NCBI GenBank assembly: GCA_041690535.1
Contig: JAWLHA010000009.1
Span: 36,589 to 100,588, forward strand
Direction of reading: 5' to 3'
DNA length: 64,000 nt
Source of the DNA: JAWLHA01 sp041690535
GTDB taxonomy: Bacteria; Pseudomonadota; Gammaproteobacteria; Thiohalomonadales; Thiohalomonadaceae
The notes under the pieces were generated by a model. That model did not search any database and had not been told where the DNA came from. It was given only the letters and a program-made list of their open reading frames with translations. Positions 1 through 8,674 of this stretch are shown here, piece by piece. Numbering within the stretch: position 1 is the first letter of the stretch; each line of letters begins with the position of its first letter. Both the position numbers and the translations under genes were made by a program.

Positions 1-172
1 GACGAGACAGGCGGGACCCTCCTGCGTCTCACGCCGGCCAGTGGGGGTGGGGGGCGCTGAGCCGCCCGGCCGGAAGGCCAAACGAAACGATGACGCGGGA
101 CACCCGGGAGGGGGCCTGTCCGGGCCTCGCCACGCCCCGTGCCCGGATTCCCCCGCCCTTCCATCCGGGCGG
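1..172. other. Window edge, no gene recognised
   Basis: This GC-rich stretch lies downstream of the hemerythrin gene. No open frame here resembles a known protein, and no terminator with a T-run is visible. Confidence 0.4.
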
Positions 173-565
173 CTATCGCATCGTGTGGGCGTACTTGCTG
201 TCGCTCTGGGCGATGTGGGCCAGCACCCACTCGTCAATGAACTTCGCAGCCCCCCAGGCGGCGAACCGCTCGCCCGCTGCGAACTGGGCGCGCATCTCTT
301 CGGCCCTCGCCAGAATTCGCGCGTGGAGTGCCTGGTGGGCCTCATGACGGGAGTAAGCGAAGAAGCGCATCAGCGACTCCTCCACCGCGAAGTGGAACCG
401 GGTTTGTCTGATGAGCTGGTCGAAGACCTCCAGGGTCGGCGCGCGCGGGGCTGAGGTGGTCAGCAGGCGGCGCAATTCACGCCCCAGGGCGAGCATGGAT
501 TCGTGTTGTTCGTCCAGTGTTTCCACCCCGATGAACAGGCGGTGACTCCAAACCAGTGTGGCCAC
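173..565 (-). CDS. Bacteriohemerythrin (O2-binding di-iron protein)
   Basis: A 130-residue single-domain hemerythrin of normal family length. It is expected to bind O2 reversibly at a non-haem di-iron centre in the cytoplasm, for oxygen storage, delivery or sensing. The ligand pattern is visible: DEQH (His21), HFAVEE (His58, Glu62), HEAHQALH (His77, His81) and HIAQSD (His117, Asp122). It starts with GTG, preceded by a strong GGAGGGG ribosome-binding site. There is no signal peptide or membrane segment. It appears monocistronic, and its neighbours do not suggest a specific partner. The family call is firm; the physiological role is inferred. Confidence 0.9.
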   Translation of the reverse strand: MATLVWSHRLFIGVETLDEQHESMLALGRELRRLLTTSAPRAPTLEVFDQLIRQTRFHFAVEESLMRFFAYSRHEAHQALHARILARAEEMRAQFAAGERFAAWGAAKFIDEWVLAHIAQSDSKYAHTMR

Positions 566-683
566 TTGCGTTCCCCTCCGATTTACCTAACCGATAGGGT
601 AGTTCAAACCCCCAGTGCCCGCCCGCGCAGCCAGGGCCTTAGCCGTTTTGCGAACGAAGGTGCGCTTTGCCCTGCGCGCGGCT

Positions 684-2351
684 CTACAGCTTGAGCCAGA
701 ATGCGGCCGCCAAGGAGATCAGGGCGAGGGCAATCTGAAGCCACGTTGCCGGGTCGCCGGCGCGCAGTTTGCGCCAGAGCAGCTCCATTTCACCGACCCG
801 CACCATCCGTCCCAGGAGCGGGGCGATGTACGCGTCGTAGTGGTCGGGCTCGAAAACGGTTCCCCGGTGGGTCTTGACCCCCACGGCGACCTCGTCGATG
901 ACCAGGCGAGAGCCGGTGAACTGAACCTCTTCGACCGGCGCACTGGCCGTGCGACCACGTACATCCCGCAAATGAATGACCCGTCCGGTACTGCCCACCC
1001 GGATCCGGGGCAACTGCACGGCAAGGTAGAGGGCCAGCGCCCCAATCGCCACGCTCAGCCCCAGCATCGGCAGCCAGTAGGTCAGCGGTGCCGAATCGAG
1101 GAGAAACAAGGTGGCCAGCGGCCAGGCCACCAACAGCGGCGTGCCGTAGCCGATTACCTTGAGGCTCCTGCGGAAGCTGGCCGATGGGGCGAGCCAGATG
1201 ATTCCGCTTCGGTCGGGGCGGATCTCGCGTCCACGCGGCAGCGCCGCAGCGGGGGGGCGCAGCGTCTCAGGGTGTCGCACCGCGCCGACCTTGCGGAGCT
1301 CGCTGCCGGCCTCCTGGCGGGCGCGCTGGTCCAGCAGTGCCGCGGCCACCACTATCAGGACTGCAACTACAAGGCCGCCCCAGCCGGCCTTATTCACCCC
1401 TTGCCACGCCTCGCGCTCCTTGCGCCCTTCCTCAAGCGCCGTCGCTAGCTCGCCGGCGCCAAAGGCGAACGCCTCGCCTGCACCGTCGACCCGGAGCAGA
1501 AGATTCCGCCCGTAGTCGGAAATCAATATCACCTCGCCCCACGGGGTGAGACTCACTGGGTCCGCCTTCTCGCCCAGGTCCACGCGCTTCCGTGGCGCCC
1601 CCTCGGGGGAGTAGACGAGGATATCCCCCTGTTCAAGGGTGCCGTCCCCATTGATGCTCCAGAGGGTGCCATCCCTGTGCTGCTTCACCACCACCGGCCA
1701 GATGCGGCCTCCCCGCGAAAAGTCGGTGCTTGCCGCCACAGTTTTCTCCCCGAGGCGGGCCGTGGGATCAATCAGGACCAGGCGGTGGTGATTGGTGTCG
1801 GCCACCGCCAGCCGCCCGTCGTTGAGGAGCGTTACGGTGTTCGGTGCGGCCCACCCCTCTTCGGGCTCGATCAGCGTCTTGATCTCGCCGTTCCGCGACA
1901 CACGCGCAACGACCCCACGGCTGCTGGAGACGTAGAAATCGGAGCTGTTGGGGATCGGGGTGATGTGGATGATCCGCGCGCGGAGCTTCTGTGGGAGTTC
2001 AAGCGCCGTTCGGCAGCCTTTCAGGTCGAACTCGCACTCGAGCACGGTATGGGTCGCGGGGTCGGCCACCCAGAGCACCTCTTCGCTCACGGCCAGATCC
2101 GAAGGGGCGGCCTTCAATCCCAGCGCGGCGTGGGAGGCCGAGGCACGCGGGAAGCCTTTGGTGTCGACCCGGAACAATGTGTCGCCCACATTGACGAAGG
2201 CCGTTTCACCGGCGGCCGCCACGACTGTCGGCCTCGGAGCGGTCGACTGCTCATGGCCCGCCACCACCACGGCACCGGCCGCGAGGAGGATGATGCAGAT
2301 AGCGAGGAGGGCGAGGGCGTTGGCGCGTCCGCTCGGGGAAAACTCTAGCAT
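684..2351 (-). CDS. Membrane-anchored NHL/beta-propeller-like protein, unknown function
   Basis: A 555-residue protein I cannot assign to a named family. An N-terminal membrane anchor (about residues 12–31) is followed by about 280 residues of repeated blades with motifs such as LAVADTNHHRLVLIDP and ILISDYGRNLLLRV, typical of NHL/SMP-30-type propellers. After these come a transmembrane segment (about 325–345), two or three hydrophobic helices (about 400–455), a small soluble segment and a C-terminal hydrophobic helix. The propeller is probably periplasmic and tethered at both ends. The ATG start has an AAAGGA site 7 bases upstream. The gene stands alone, with a family 1 repeat just upstream. 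A sensor or scaffold role is only a guess. Confidence 0.65.
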   Translation of the reverse strand: MLEFSPSGRANALALLAICIILLAAGAVVVAGHEQSTAPRPTVVAAAGETAFVNVGDTLFRVDTKGFPRASASHAALGLKAAPSDLAVSEEVLWVADPATHTVLECEFDLKGCRTALELPQKLRARIIHITPIPNSSDFYVSSSRGVVARVSRNGEIKTLIEPEEGWAAPNTVTLLNDGRLAVADTNHHRLVLIDPTARLGEKTVAASTDFSRGGRIWPVVVKQHRDGTLWSINGDGTLEQGDILVYSPEGAPRKRVDLGEKADPVSLTPWGEVILISDYGRNLLLRVDGAGEAFAFGAGELATALEEGRKEREAWQGVNKAGWGGLVVAVLIVVAAALLDQRARQEAGSELRKVGAVRHPETLRPPAAALPRGREIRPDRSGIIWLAPSASFRRSLKVIGYGTPLLVAWPLATLFLLDSAPLTYWLPMLGLSVAIGALALYLAVQLPRIRVGSTGRVIHLRDVRGRTASAPVEEVQFTGSRLVIDEVAVGVKTHRGTVFEPDHYDAYIAPLLGRMVRVGEMELLWRKLRAGDPATWLQIALALISLAAAFWLKL

Positions 2352-2395
2352 GGCAATTCCTTTGCTGTTGGGTCCAACCGACAGTCATGACACCC

Positions 2396-2447
2396 AGGGT
2401 GAACGCATACTCACAGCACGGCGGTGACGTTAGTATGCGTTCACCCT
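2396..2447. repeat. MITE-like palindromic repeat, family 1, short form
   Basis: A 52-bp element with near-perfect inverted arms: AGGGTGAACGCATACTCAC at the left and the complement of AGGGTGAACGCATACTAAC at the right. It is flanked exactly by a 12-bp direct repeat, GTCATGACACCC, at 2384–2395 and 2448–2459. This looks like a target-site duplication. Related copies lie near 13.9, 24.8, 30.4, 61.5 and 63.9 kb, with fragments near 53.2 and 54.8 kb. Confidence 0.85.
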
Positions 2448-2532
2448 GTCATGACACCCCGGGCGTGGTCCGGATCGGTGGCGCCTGCCGCCCGTTCAGA
2501 CTTCGTGGCCTCCGCCTGAGCGCTAACCGCCG

Positions 2533-3189
2533 TCACTCGCGCAGCGAGATGATCTCCCAGCCCCGTGTGCGGGCGTGGTCTTCCAGGGTCTCGTCGGGGT
2601 CTACGGCCACCGGGTGTTCCACCATCTCCAGCAGCGGCAGGTCATTGTGGGAGTCGCTGTAGAACCAGCTGCCCGCGAGGTTCCGGCCCGTGGTCTTCAG
2701 CCATGCCTCCAGCCGCTGCACCTTGCCTTCGCGGAAGCAGGGGATGCCGCTGACCCGGCCGGTGTAGCAGCCGTCATGGAATTCCGGATCGGTGGCCAGC
2801 AGGTCGTCCACCCCCAGCGCCTCGGCGATGGGGGCGGTCACAAAGTGGTTGGTGGCCGTAATGATAAGGAGGAAATGTCCTTGTTGGCGATGACGCTCCA
2901 GCAGCGTCCGTGCCTTGGGCTGCATGATCGGCGCGATGTGGCTTGCCATGAATTCCCGGTGCCACCTCCGAAGGGTTTCGGGATCGTGCTCGGCCAGCGG
3001 CTTGAGGCTGAAGTTGAGGAACTCATGGATATTGAGGACACCAGCCTTGTACTCGTCGTAGAATCTCTGGTTCTCCCGTTCGTAGTACACGCCGTCCACG
3101 ATGCCCCGTTCCACCAGGAACCGGCCCCAGAGGTAATCGCTGTCGCCGCCGAGCAGGGTGTTGTCCAGATCGAAAATCGCCAGGGTCAA
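2533..3189 (-). CDS. HAD-superfamily (subfamily IB) phosphatase
   Basis: A 218-residue HAD phosphatase of the PSPase-like IB subfamily, which hydrolyses small phosphomonoesters. Motif I is FDLDNTLL at residues 6–13, with the nucleophile and acid aspartates. Motif II is the Thr in LLIITATN, and motif IV is SDSHNDLPLL near residue 180. The same type of gene commonly sits beside rppH and ptsP in Pseudomonas and relatives and is often labelled histidinol-phosphatase; the substrate cannot be read from sequence. The start codon is TTG, with a GGAG site upstream, and the product opens MTLAIFDLDNT as expected for the family. It is divergent from rppH across 180 bp that includes an AT-rich probable promoter region. 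Confidence 0.88.
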   Translation of the reverse strand: MTLAIFDLDNTLLGGDSDYLWGRFLVERGIVDGVYYERENQRFYDEYKAGVLNIHEFLNFSLKPLAEHDPETLRRWHREFMASHIAPIMQPKARTLLERHRQQGHFLLIITATNHFVTAPIAEALGVDDLLATDPEFHDGCYTGRVSGIPCFREGKVQRLEAWLKTTGRNLAGSWFYSDSHNDLPLLEMVEHPVAVDPDETLEDHARTRGWEIISLRE

Positions 3190-3369
3190 GTCGGCTCTCC
3201 GCAGTTGTCGAAAGATGGTGGGCCCGCTCCGGCGGCCATCATACCGGCACTTCGGCTTGAGTCAAAATGGTGGATTTCCCTGGTTTTTTTCCGGTTGGGG
3301 GCGAGTTGCCCAAGCGGCATTTTTTGTGGAAAATCAAAGAAACAGAGCATTCTTGGGGGCCTTGGTTAA

Positions 3370-3891
3370 GTGATTGATTCTGAGGGATACAGGGCGAATG
3401 TCGGGATCATCCTGAGTAATCGCGAGGGGCGTGTGCTGTGGGCGCGCCGTCTCGGTCAGGCTTCCTGGCAGTTCCCTCAGGGTGGGATCAAGGCGTACGA
3501 GACCCCCGAGGAGGCGCTTTATCGAGAGCTTCGTGAGGAGATCGGTCTGCTTCCCCACCATGTGGAGGTGATTGGCTGTACCCGCCAGTGGCTGCGCTAC
3601 CGCTTGCCGAAGAGATTCATTCGCCGTCACAGCAAGCCGCTCTGTATCGGCCAGAAGCAACGGTGGTACATTCTCAAGCTGGTCGGTAGCGAAAAAGATG
3701 TCCGTCTGGACCTCTCCGATGCCCCCGAGTTCGATGAGTGGCGCTGGGTGCAGTACTGGCACCCGCTGGAGGAGATCGTCTTCTTCAAGCGCCGAGTTTA
3801 CGAGCAGGCGTTGACGGAGCTGGCGCCGCTGCTTTTCCCGGACCAGACGTGCATGCCGCAGCGGCGGCAGGCCAGGCGGGTCCGGGGCTGA
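3370..3891 (+). CDS. rppH: RNA pyrophosphohydrolase RppH (Nudix)
   Basis: A 173-residue Nudix hydrolase that removes pyrophosphate from the 5' end of primary transcripts and so triggers RNase E-dependent decay. The N-terminus MIDSEGYRANVGIIL is the hallmark RppH start and supports the GTG start codon. The Nudix box (GGIKAYETPEEALYRELREE) is intact at about residues 38–57. Length matches the family (about 160–175). It precedes ptsP, the usual arrangement in gammaproteobacteria, and a GC-rich hairpin in the 53-bp gap may modulate read-through. Confidence 0.96.
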   Translation: MIDSEGYRANVGIILSNREGRVLWARRLGQASWQFPQGGIKAYETPEEALYRELREEIGLLPHHVEVIGCTRQWLRYRLPKRFIRRHSKPLCIGQKQRWYILKLVGSEKDVRLDLSDAPEFDEWRWVQYWHPLEEIVFFKRRVYEQALTELAPLLFPDQTCMPQRRQARRVRG

Positions 3892-3896
3892 TCCTC

Positions 3897-3922
3897 CTTG
3901 CCCGCGCGCCGGCGCGGGCAAG
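3897..3922. terminator. Intergenic hairpin between rppH and ptsP
   Basis: A perfect 10-bp stem (CTTGCCCGCG and its complement) encloses a 6-base loop. No T-run follows, so it is more likely an attenuating or transcript-stabilising hairpin than a full rho-independent terminator. Confidence 0.5.
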
Positions 3923-3944
3923 CCTCAACCGCAAGGGATACCGA

Positions 3945-6212
3945 ATGCTCAGCGTACTGCGCAGCATTGTCCAAGAGGTCAATGCCGCACAGAATTTGGA
4001 CCAGGCCCTGTACATCATCGTGCAACGGGTCAAGGAGGCCTTGGACGTGGACGTCAGTTCCGTCTATCTGGCCGACCCGGGCACCTGTGAGCTGGTCCTC
4101 TTGGCCACCGACGGGCTCGATCCCAAGTCGGTGGGCCGGGTGCGCCTCACCTGGGACCAGGGCCTGGTGGGGCTGGTGGCGGAGCGGGCCGAACCGGTGA
4201 ACCTGGGCAATGCCCCCGAACATGCCCGCTATCTCTACTTCGCCGAGACCGGCGAGGAGCGCTATCACGCCTTTCTGGGCGTGCCGGTGATCTATAACCG
4301 CAAGGTCCTGGGGGTCCTCGTGGTGCAGCGCCACTCCGAGGCGCGCTTCGACGAGGACACCGTCACCCTGCTCATCACCATTGCCGCCCAACTGGCCGGC
4401 GCCATCGTACACGCCGAGGTCACCGGTGGGGTGAGTACCATCCAGGCTGCCAAGCGGGTGAAGGACTCCCGGCCGCTCCACGGGCAACCGGGGGCGCCGG
4501 GGGTGGCCATCGGCACGGCGGTGGTTATCCACCCGTACGCCGACATCAACGGCATTCCCGACCGCAAGGTCGGCGACTCCGCGGCGGAGCAGGAGAGGTT
4601 TCTCGCGGCCGTGGGGATGGTGCGCCGCGATATCCGCGAGATGATCGAGCGGATGAACGACAGTCTGCCGGCGGCCGACAATGCCCTGTTCGAGGCCTAC
4701 CTGCTGATGCTCGACAGCGACAGCTTCATGGGGGGCACGCTGGAGCGTATCCGCTCCGGCAACTGGGCGCCGGGGGCGCTGCGCCAGACCATCCAGGAGC
4801 ACGCCCGCGCCTTCGAGTCGATGGAAGACCCCTACCTGCGCGAGCGGGCCCAGGACGTGCGGGATCTCGGTCGGCGTGTGCTCCAGCGCATGCAGGACGA
4901 TACGCCCAAGAAGCGCTCCTACCCCAAGGACACCATTTTGGTGGGGGAGGAGATCACCGCCTCGATGCTCGCCGAGGTGGCCCCCGGCCGGATCGCCGGC
5001 GTGGTCTCGGTGCGCGGCTCCCGCACCTCCCACACGGCCATTCTCGCCCGCGCCCTGGGGATCCCCGCGGTGATGGGAACCAGCGATCTGCCGGTGAGCC
5101 TGCTCGATGGGTGCGCCATCATCGCGGACGGTTATACCGGCCGCGTCTACATCAATCCCTCCTCGGCGGTCAGCCTCGAGTACATCCGTCTGCGGCGTGA
5201 AGAGGCCGAGCTGTCGGCCGGCCTCAAGGGGATGCGCGATCTCGTTTGCGAGACCACCGACGGGATCCGGATGCCGCTGCTGGCCAACACCGGCCTGGTC
5301 TCCGACATCCGCCCCTCCATGACCAGCGGTGCCGAGGGGATCGGCCTGTACCGCACCGAATTCCCCTTCATGATTCGGGAGCGCTTTCCAGGCGAGGAGG
5401 AGCAGCGGCAGGTCTACCGCCAAGTGTTGGAGTCGTTCGCCCCCCGGCCTGTGGTGATGCGCACACTGGACGTGGGTGGGGACAAGGCGCTGCCCTATTT
5501 TCCCATCCAGGAGGACAACCCGTTCCTGGGGTGGCGCGGGATCCGCATCACCCTGGACCACCCCGAGATCTTCCTGGTGCAGATCCGCGCCATGTTGCGC
5601 GCCAGTATCGGGCTGGACAATCTCCACCTGCTGCTGCCCATGGTAAGCACCGTGGGCGAGGTGGACGAGGCGCTCGCCCTGGTCCGCCGTGCCCATGGGG
5701 AGCTCGTGGAAGAGGGTGAGGCGGTGAAGATGCCCCGGGTGGGGGTGATGGTGGAGGTGCCTTCGGCGGTTTTCCAGATCGAACGGCTCGCCCGTCGGGT
5801 GGACTTTCTCTCCATCGGCACCAACGACCTCACCCAATACCTGCTGGCCGTGGACCGCAACAACCCCCGGGTGGCGGACCTGTACGACTCTCTCCACCCG
5901 GCTGTGCTTCGCGCCCTCATGCAGGTGATTGAGGGCAGCCACCGCCAGGGCAAGCCGGTGAGCGTCTGCGGAGAGATGGCGGGCGAACCGCTTGCGGCCC
6001 TGTTGCTGCTCGGCATGGGGGTCGACAGCCTCAGCATGAGCGCCTCCAGCCTGCTGCGCATCAAGTGGCTGGTGCGCAGCTTCAGTCAGAAAGAGGCCCG
6101 CTCGGTGCTGCGGAAAGTCATGCGAAAAGAGAGCGCGGCCGAGGTGCGCGATGCGGTCACCAAGGCGGTGGAGATCGCCGGTCTGGGTGGGCTGGTGCGC
6201 GCCGGGAAGTGA
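3945..6212 (+). CDS. ptsP: Phosphoenolpyruvate-protein phosphotransferase PtsP (EI-Ntr)
   Basis: A 755-residue enzyme I of the nitrogen phosphotransferase system; it passes phosphate from PEP to NPr. Domains in order: an N-terminal GAF domain (about 1–165), the EI N-terminal helical domain (about 170–290), the phosphohistidine domain with SRTSHTAILARALGIPAV (phospho-acceptor His363), and the PEP-binding TIM barrel (about 395–740) with LYRTEFPF, RTLDVGGDK, GTNDLTQYLLAVDR and the catalytic Cys in VSVCGEMAG. The ATG at 3945 gives the standard start MLSVLRSIVQEVN; the open frame further upstream overlaps rppH and is not protein-like. NPr and EIIA-Ntr genes are not in this window. Confidence 0.97.
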   Translation: MLSVLRSIVQEVNAAQNLDQALYIIVQRVKEALDVDVSSVYLADPGTCELVLLATDGLDPKSVGRVRLTWDQGLVGLVAERAEPVNLGNAPEHARYLYFAETGEERYHAFLGVPVIYNRKVLGVLVVQRHSEARFDEDTVTLLITIAAQLAGAIVHAEVTGGVSTIQAAKRVKDSRPLHGQPGAPGVAIGTAVVIHPYADINGIPDRKVGDSAAEQERFLAAVGMVRRDIREMIERMNDSLPAADNALFEAYLLMLDSDSFMGGTLERIRSGNWAPGALRQTIQEHARAFESMEDPYLRERAQDVRDLGRRVLQRMQDDTPKKRSYPKDTILVGEEITASMLAEVAPGRIAGVVSVRGSRTSHTAILARALGIPAVMGTSDLPVSLLDGCAIIADGYTGRVYINPSSAVSLEYIRLRREEAELSAGLKGMRDLVCETTDGIRMPLLANTGLVSDIRPSMTSGAEGIGLYRTEFPFMIRERFPGEEEQRQVYRQVLESFAPRPVVMRTLDVGGDKALPYFPIQEDNPFLGWRGIRITLDHPEIFLVQIRAMLRASIGLDNLHLLLPMVSTVGEVDEALALVRRAHGELVEEGEAVKMPRVGVMVEVPSAVFQIERLARRVDFLSIGTNDLTQYLLAVDRNNPRVADLYDSLHPAVLRALMQVIEGSHRQGKPVSVCGEMAGEPLAALLLLGMGVDSLSMSASSLLRIKWLVRSFSQKEARSVLRKVMRKESAAEVRDAVTKAVEIAGLGGLVRAGK

Positions 6213-6337
6213 GGCAGGTACGAGGGGCGAGGGCCCTTCGCCAAGGTCGTTCCGGCGAGGTCAGGTCACGGCGCCCTGCTGGATGTGTTTGTCGGCACGG
6301 CCTGTCCGGGGGTACCAACCCAGTCCGTAGTCCGTAG

Positions 6338-6362
6338 GTCGGTTAGCGCAGCGTAACCCGAC
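6338..6362. repeat. REP-like palindrome downstream of ptsP
   Basis: An imperfect palindrome with arms GTCGGTTA and TAACCCGAC around GCGCAGCG. It belongs to the widespread proteobacterial repeat type built on GTCGGGTTAGCGCAGC. It lies between the 3' ends of ptsP and the hyf-like operon, a usual place for such units. Confidence 0.6.
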
Positions 6363-6385
6363 GAAGCCCGCTGAAAAGACGGTAG

Positions 6386-6949
6386 CTACGCACCGGTCGT
6401 TGCTCCCTCGTATCCCGCCGCTCCTATCTCGCATCCGCTCCTCTCCCCGATAGCCTCCAGGATTCCCAGCATGAGATCGGTGGGGGTGGGGGGGCAGCCG
6501 GTGATCACCGCATCCACGGGGATCACGTTGGCCACGGCGCCGCGGCTGGCGTAGGAGTCGCCGAATTCACCCCCGCAGGCGCCGCAGTCGCCCACGGCCA
6601 CCACCAGCTTGGGGGAGGGGGTGGCCTCGTAGGTGCGCCGCAGGGCCTCCTCCATGTGCACCGAGACCGGCCCGGTGACGAGCAGCAGATCGGCGTGGCG
6701 CGGGGAGGCGACGAAATGGACGCCGAAGCGCTCGATGGCGTAGAAGGGGTTGTTCAGGGCGTGGATCTCCAGCTCGCACCCGTTGCAGGAGCCCGCGTCC
6801 ACTTGGCGGATGGCCAGGCTGCCGCCGAAGCGCCGTCCCACCCCGGCCCGCAGTTGCTCGCCCACCTGCTCCAGCACCCTGTCGCGCTGCTCCGGAAGCG
6901 GCTCAGTGACGGTGCCCACCTTCAGGATCTTGCTCAAAACTCTAAGCAT
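6386..6949 (-). CDS. hyfI: Hydrogenase-4-like/NuoB-family small subunit (HyfI/HycG type)
   Basis: A 187-residue Fe–S subunit of the NuoB/HycG/HyfI family. It should carry one [4Fe-4S] cluster (N2-like). The cysteines are visible in SCNGCELEI (about residue 50), GDCGACGG (about 117–124) and TGCPPTP (about 150). The CxxC-E form is that of group 4 hydrogenase small subunits, not the Cys-Cys pair of true NuoB. The ATG at 6949 follows a GGAGG site; the longer frame enters a repeat. It is the last gene of the six-gene operon, 144 bp after the large subunit, and that gap holds a family 3 inverted repeat. Because the partner lacks the NiFe site, hydrogenase activity is not expected. Confidence 0.85.
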   Translation of the reverse strand: MLRVLSKILKVGTVTEPLPEQRDRVLEQVGEQLRAGVGRRFGGSLAIRQVDAGSCNGCELEIHALNNPFYAIERFGVHFVASPRHADLLLVTGPVSVHMEEALRRTYEATPSPKLVVAVGDCGACGGEFGDSYASRGAVANVIPVDAVITGCPPTPTDLMLGILEAIGERSGCEIGAAGYEGATTGA

Positions 6950-6969
6950 CACGCCTCCGCCCACCACTG

Positions 6970-7085
6970 AGAGATACGAGGGGCGAGATTCGAGGTACGG
7001 GGGTATGCGTCGCTGCGCGACGGTCAATCGAGAACAGCTGAACGCAGCGCTTCATTCCCTCGTATCTCGCCCCTCGTACCTCGTA
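6970..7085. repeat. Family 3 inverted repeat (CGAGATACGAGG type)
   Basis: The left arm contains AGATACGAGGGGCGAG near 6970–6985 and the right arm contains CTCGCCCCTCGTACCTCG near 7068–7085, so the ends can pair around a unique centre of about 65 bp. Related sequence occurs at 19443–19555, around 15424–15480 and, as a fragment, at 6217–6235. Here it separates the last two genes of the hyf-like operon. Confidence 0.65.
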
Positions 7086-7093
7086 ACTGATCT

Positions 7094-8674
7094 TCACAGA
7101 TCGTGCCCCGAGTACGACCCGTTCACCGATTTGTTGCACACCGGAAAGTCGGGGACGATGTTGCCTTGAATGAGCTCCTCCAGGGCTGGCCAGTTGAACC
7201 AGCTGGGGTCGCGGGGAAAGAAGCGGCGAACCCGGCCCTGGGCATCCAATCGCACGTAGGTGAGGATCTCCCCGCGCCACCCCTCCACGAGCCCCAACCC
7301 CTCGCACTCGGTGCCGGGGTGCTTCCAGGCGGTTCGCACGGCCCCTTCCGGCAGATCCCGCAGGAGCTGGTCCAACAGATCGAGCGAGGTCAGGATCTCC
7401 CCCGCCCGCACATTCATCCGGGCCGCCACGTCACCTTGAGAGAAGATGGGGACATTCACCGTGAGCACCTCGTAGGGGGCGTAGGGGTAGTCGCGGCGCA
7501 GATCGTAGTCGAGGCCGCTGGCGCGGGCCACATAGCCGAGGGTACCCAGGCGCCGCGCCAGCTCCTTGGACAGCACGCCGGTGCTGACCAGGCGATCTTC
7601 CAGGGAGGGATAGTCGTTCAGCAGCGGCAGCAACTCTTTGAGCTCCTTGCGCAGGGTGGCCCCGGCGCTGCGCAGGGTGGCGGCCGCGTTGAGGTCGAGG
7701 TCCGTGGCCACTCCGCCAGGGACCACCCGATCCATCATCAAGCGATGACCGAGGTGGCGCAGGCTGTCGCGCTGCCACAGCTCGCGCAGCCGAGCGAACT
7801 GGTAGAAGGCGAAGGCGAAGCCCACGTCATTGCAGATGGCCCCGATGTCCCCCAGGTGGTTGGCAATGCGCTCCCGCTCAGCCATGATGGCCCGCAGCAC
7901 CGCCGCGCGGCGCGGGATGGCCAGCCGCACCGCCCGCTCCAGGGCCATGCAGGCGGCCCAGGTGTGCCCCACGGTGGTGTCCCCGGAGACCCGTCCGGCC
8001 AGGCGGGCCAGGGCCTCGGGATCGCGCCCCTCCGCCACCTTCTCGACCCCTTTGTGGACATAGCCCAGCCGTTCTTCGAGGTTCAGCACGGCCTCGCCCA
8101 CCGCCTGAAAGCGGAAGTGGCCGGGTTCGATGATGCCGGCGTGGACCGGCCCCACCGGGATCTCATAGACCCCCGGACCCTGGGCCTGGATGAACTGGTA
8201 GCCATCGGCGGCGGGGGCGGGAGGTCCGCCCACCGGCGAGAACTCCGCCCGCAGCGGGAAGTGACCCTCGGGCCAGGCCCCGTGGCGAGTCCAGCGTCGG
8301 GGATCGGGGTGGTCCAGGAACGAAAGCCCCACCATGTCCTGGAGGTGGCGCTCCAGCCGATCGGCCCCGCGGAAGTGCGGAGTGTGGGAGGGGAGCACGG
8401 GCGTGGACTTGGGCACTTCGGTGCGCAGCACCACGTGATCGCCTCCCTTCTCGATCACTGCACTGACGCGCAGCGCCTCGCAGCACTCCTCACCCCAACC
8501 ACCGGCCCAGCGGCAGTCGAACCGCGCGGCCACTGCCGCGGCCCGTCCCCAATCCTCGGGGTCGAGCTCAAGGAGGTGCGCGGGCGCCAGCGCCTCGGCT
8601 GAGCCGCGGCGCACCAGGATGTGTTCATCCTCGAAACGGGCGAGCAGTTCCGATAACCACGCCAGATGGCTCAT
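7094..8674 (-). CDS. hyfG: Hydrogenase-like large subunit (HyfG/NuoCD type) without NiFe ligands
   Basis: A 526-residue fusion of a NuoC-like domain (about 1–150) and a NuoD/hydrogenase large-subunit domain (about 165–526). The signature LGYVHKGVEKVAEGR matches HycE/HyfG. Both NiFe cysteine pairs are gone: the L1 region reads GRVSGDTTVGHT where RxCGxC is expected, and the C-terminus reads DFPVCNKSVNGSYSGHDL instead of DPCxxC. This is the defining trait of energy-converting-hydrogenase-related (Ehr) complexes. The ATG at 8674 follows a GGAGGA site and overlaps the hyfF-like stop codon (ATGA), so the two are probably translationally coupled. Confidence 0.85.
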   Translation of the reverse strand: MSHLAWLSELLARFEDEHILVRRGSAEALAPAHLLELDPEDWGRAAAVAARFDCRWAGGWGEECCEALRVSAVIEKGGDHVVLRTEVPKSTPVLPSHTPHFRGADRLERHLQDMVGLSFLDHPDPRRWTRHGAWPEGHFPLRAEFSPVGGPPAPAADGYQFIQAQGPGVYEIPVGPVHAGIIEPGHFRFQAVGEAVLNLEERLGYVHKGVEKVAEGRDPEALARLAGRVSGDTTVGHTWAACMALERAVRLAIPRRAAVLRAIMAERERIANHLGDIGAICNDVGFAFAFYQFARLRELWQRDSLRHLGHRLMMDRVVPGGVATDLDLNAAATLRSAGATLRKELKELLPLLNDYPSLEDRLVSTGVLSKELARRLGTLGYVARASGLDYDLRRDYPYAPYEVLTVNVPIFSQGDVAARMNVRAGEILTSLDLLDQLLRDLPEGAVRTAWKHPGTECEGLGLVEGWRGEILTYVRLDAQGRVRRFFPRDPSWFNWPALEELIQGNIVPDFPVCNKSVNGSYSGHDL

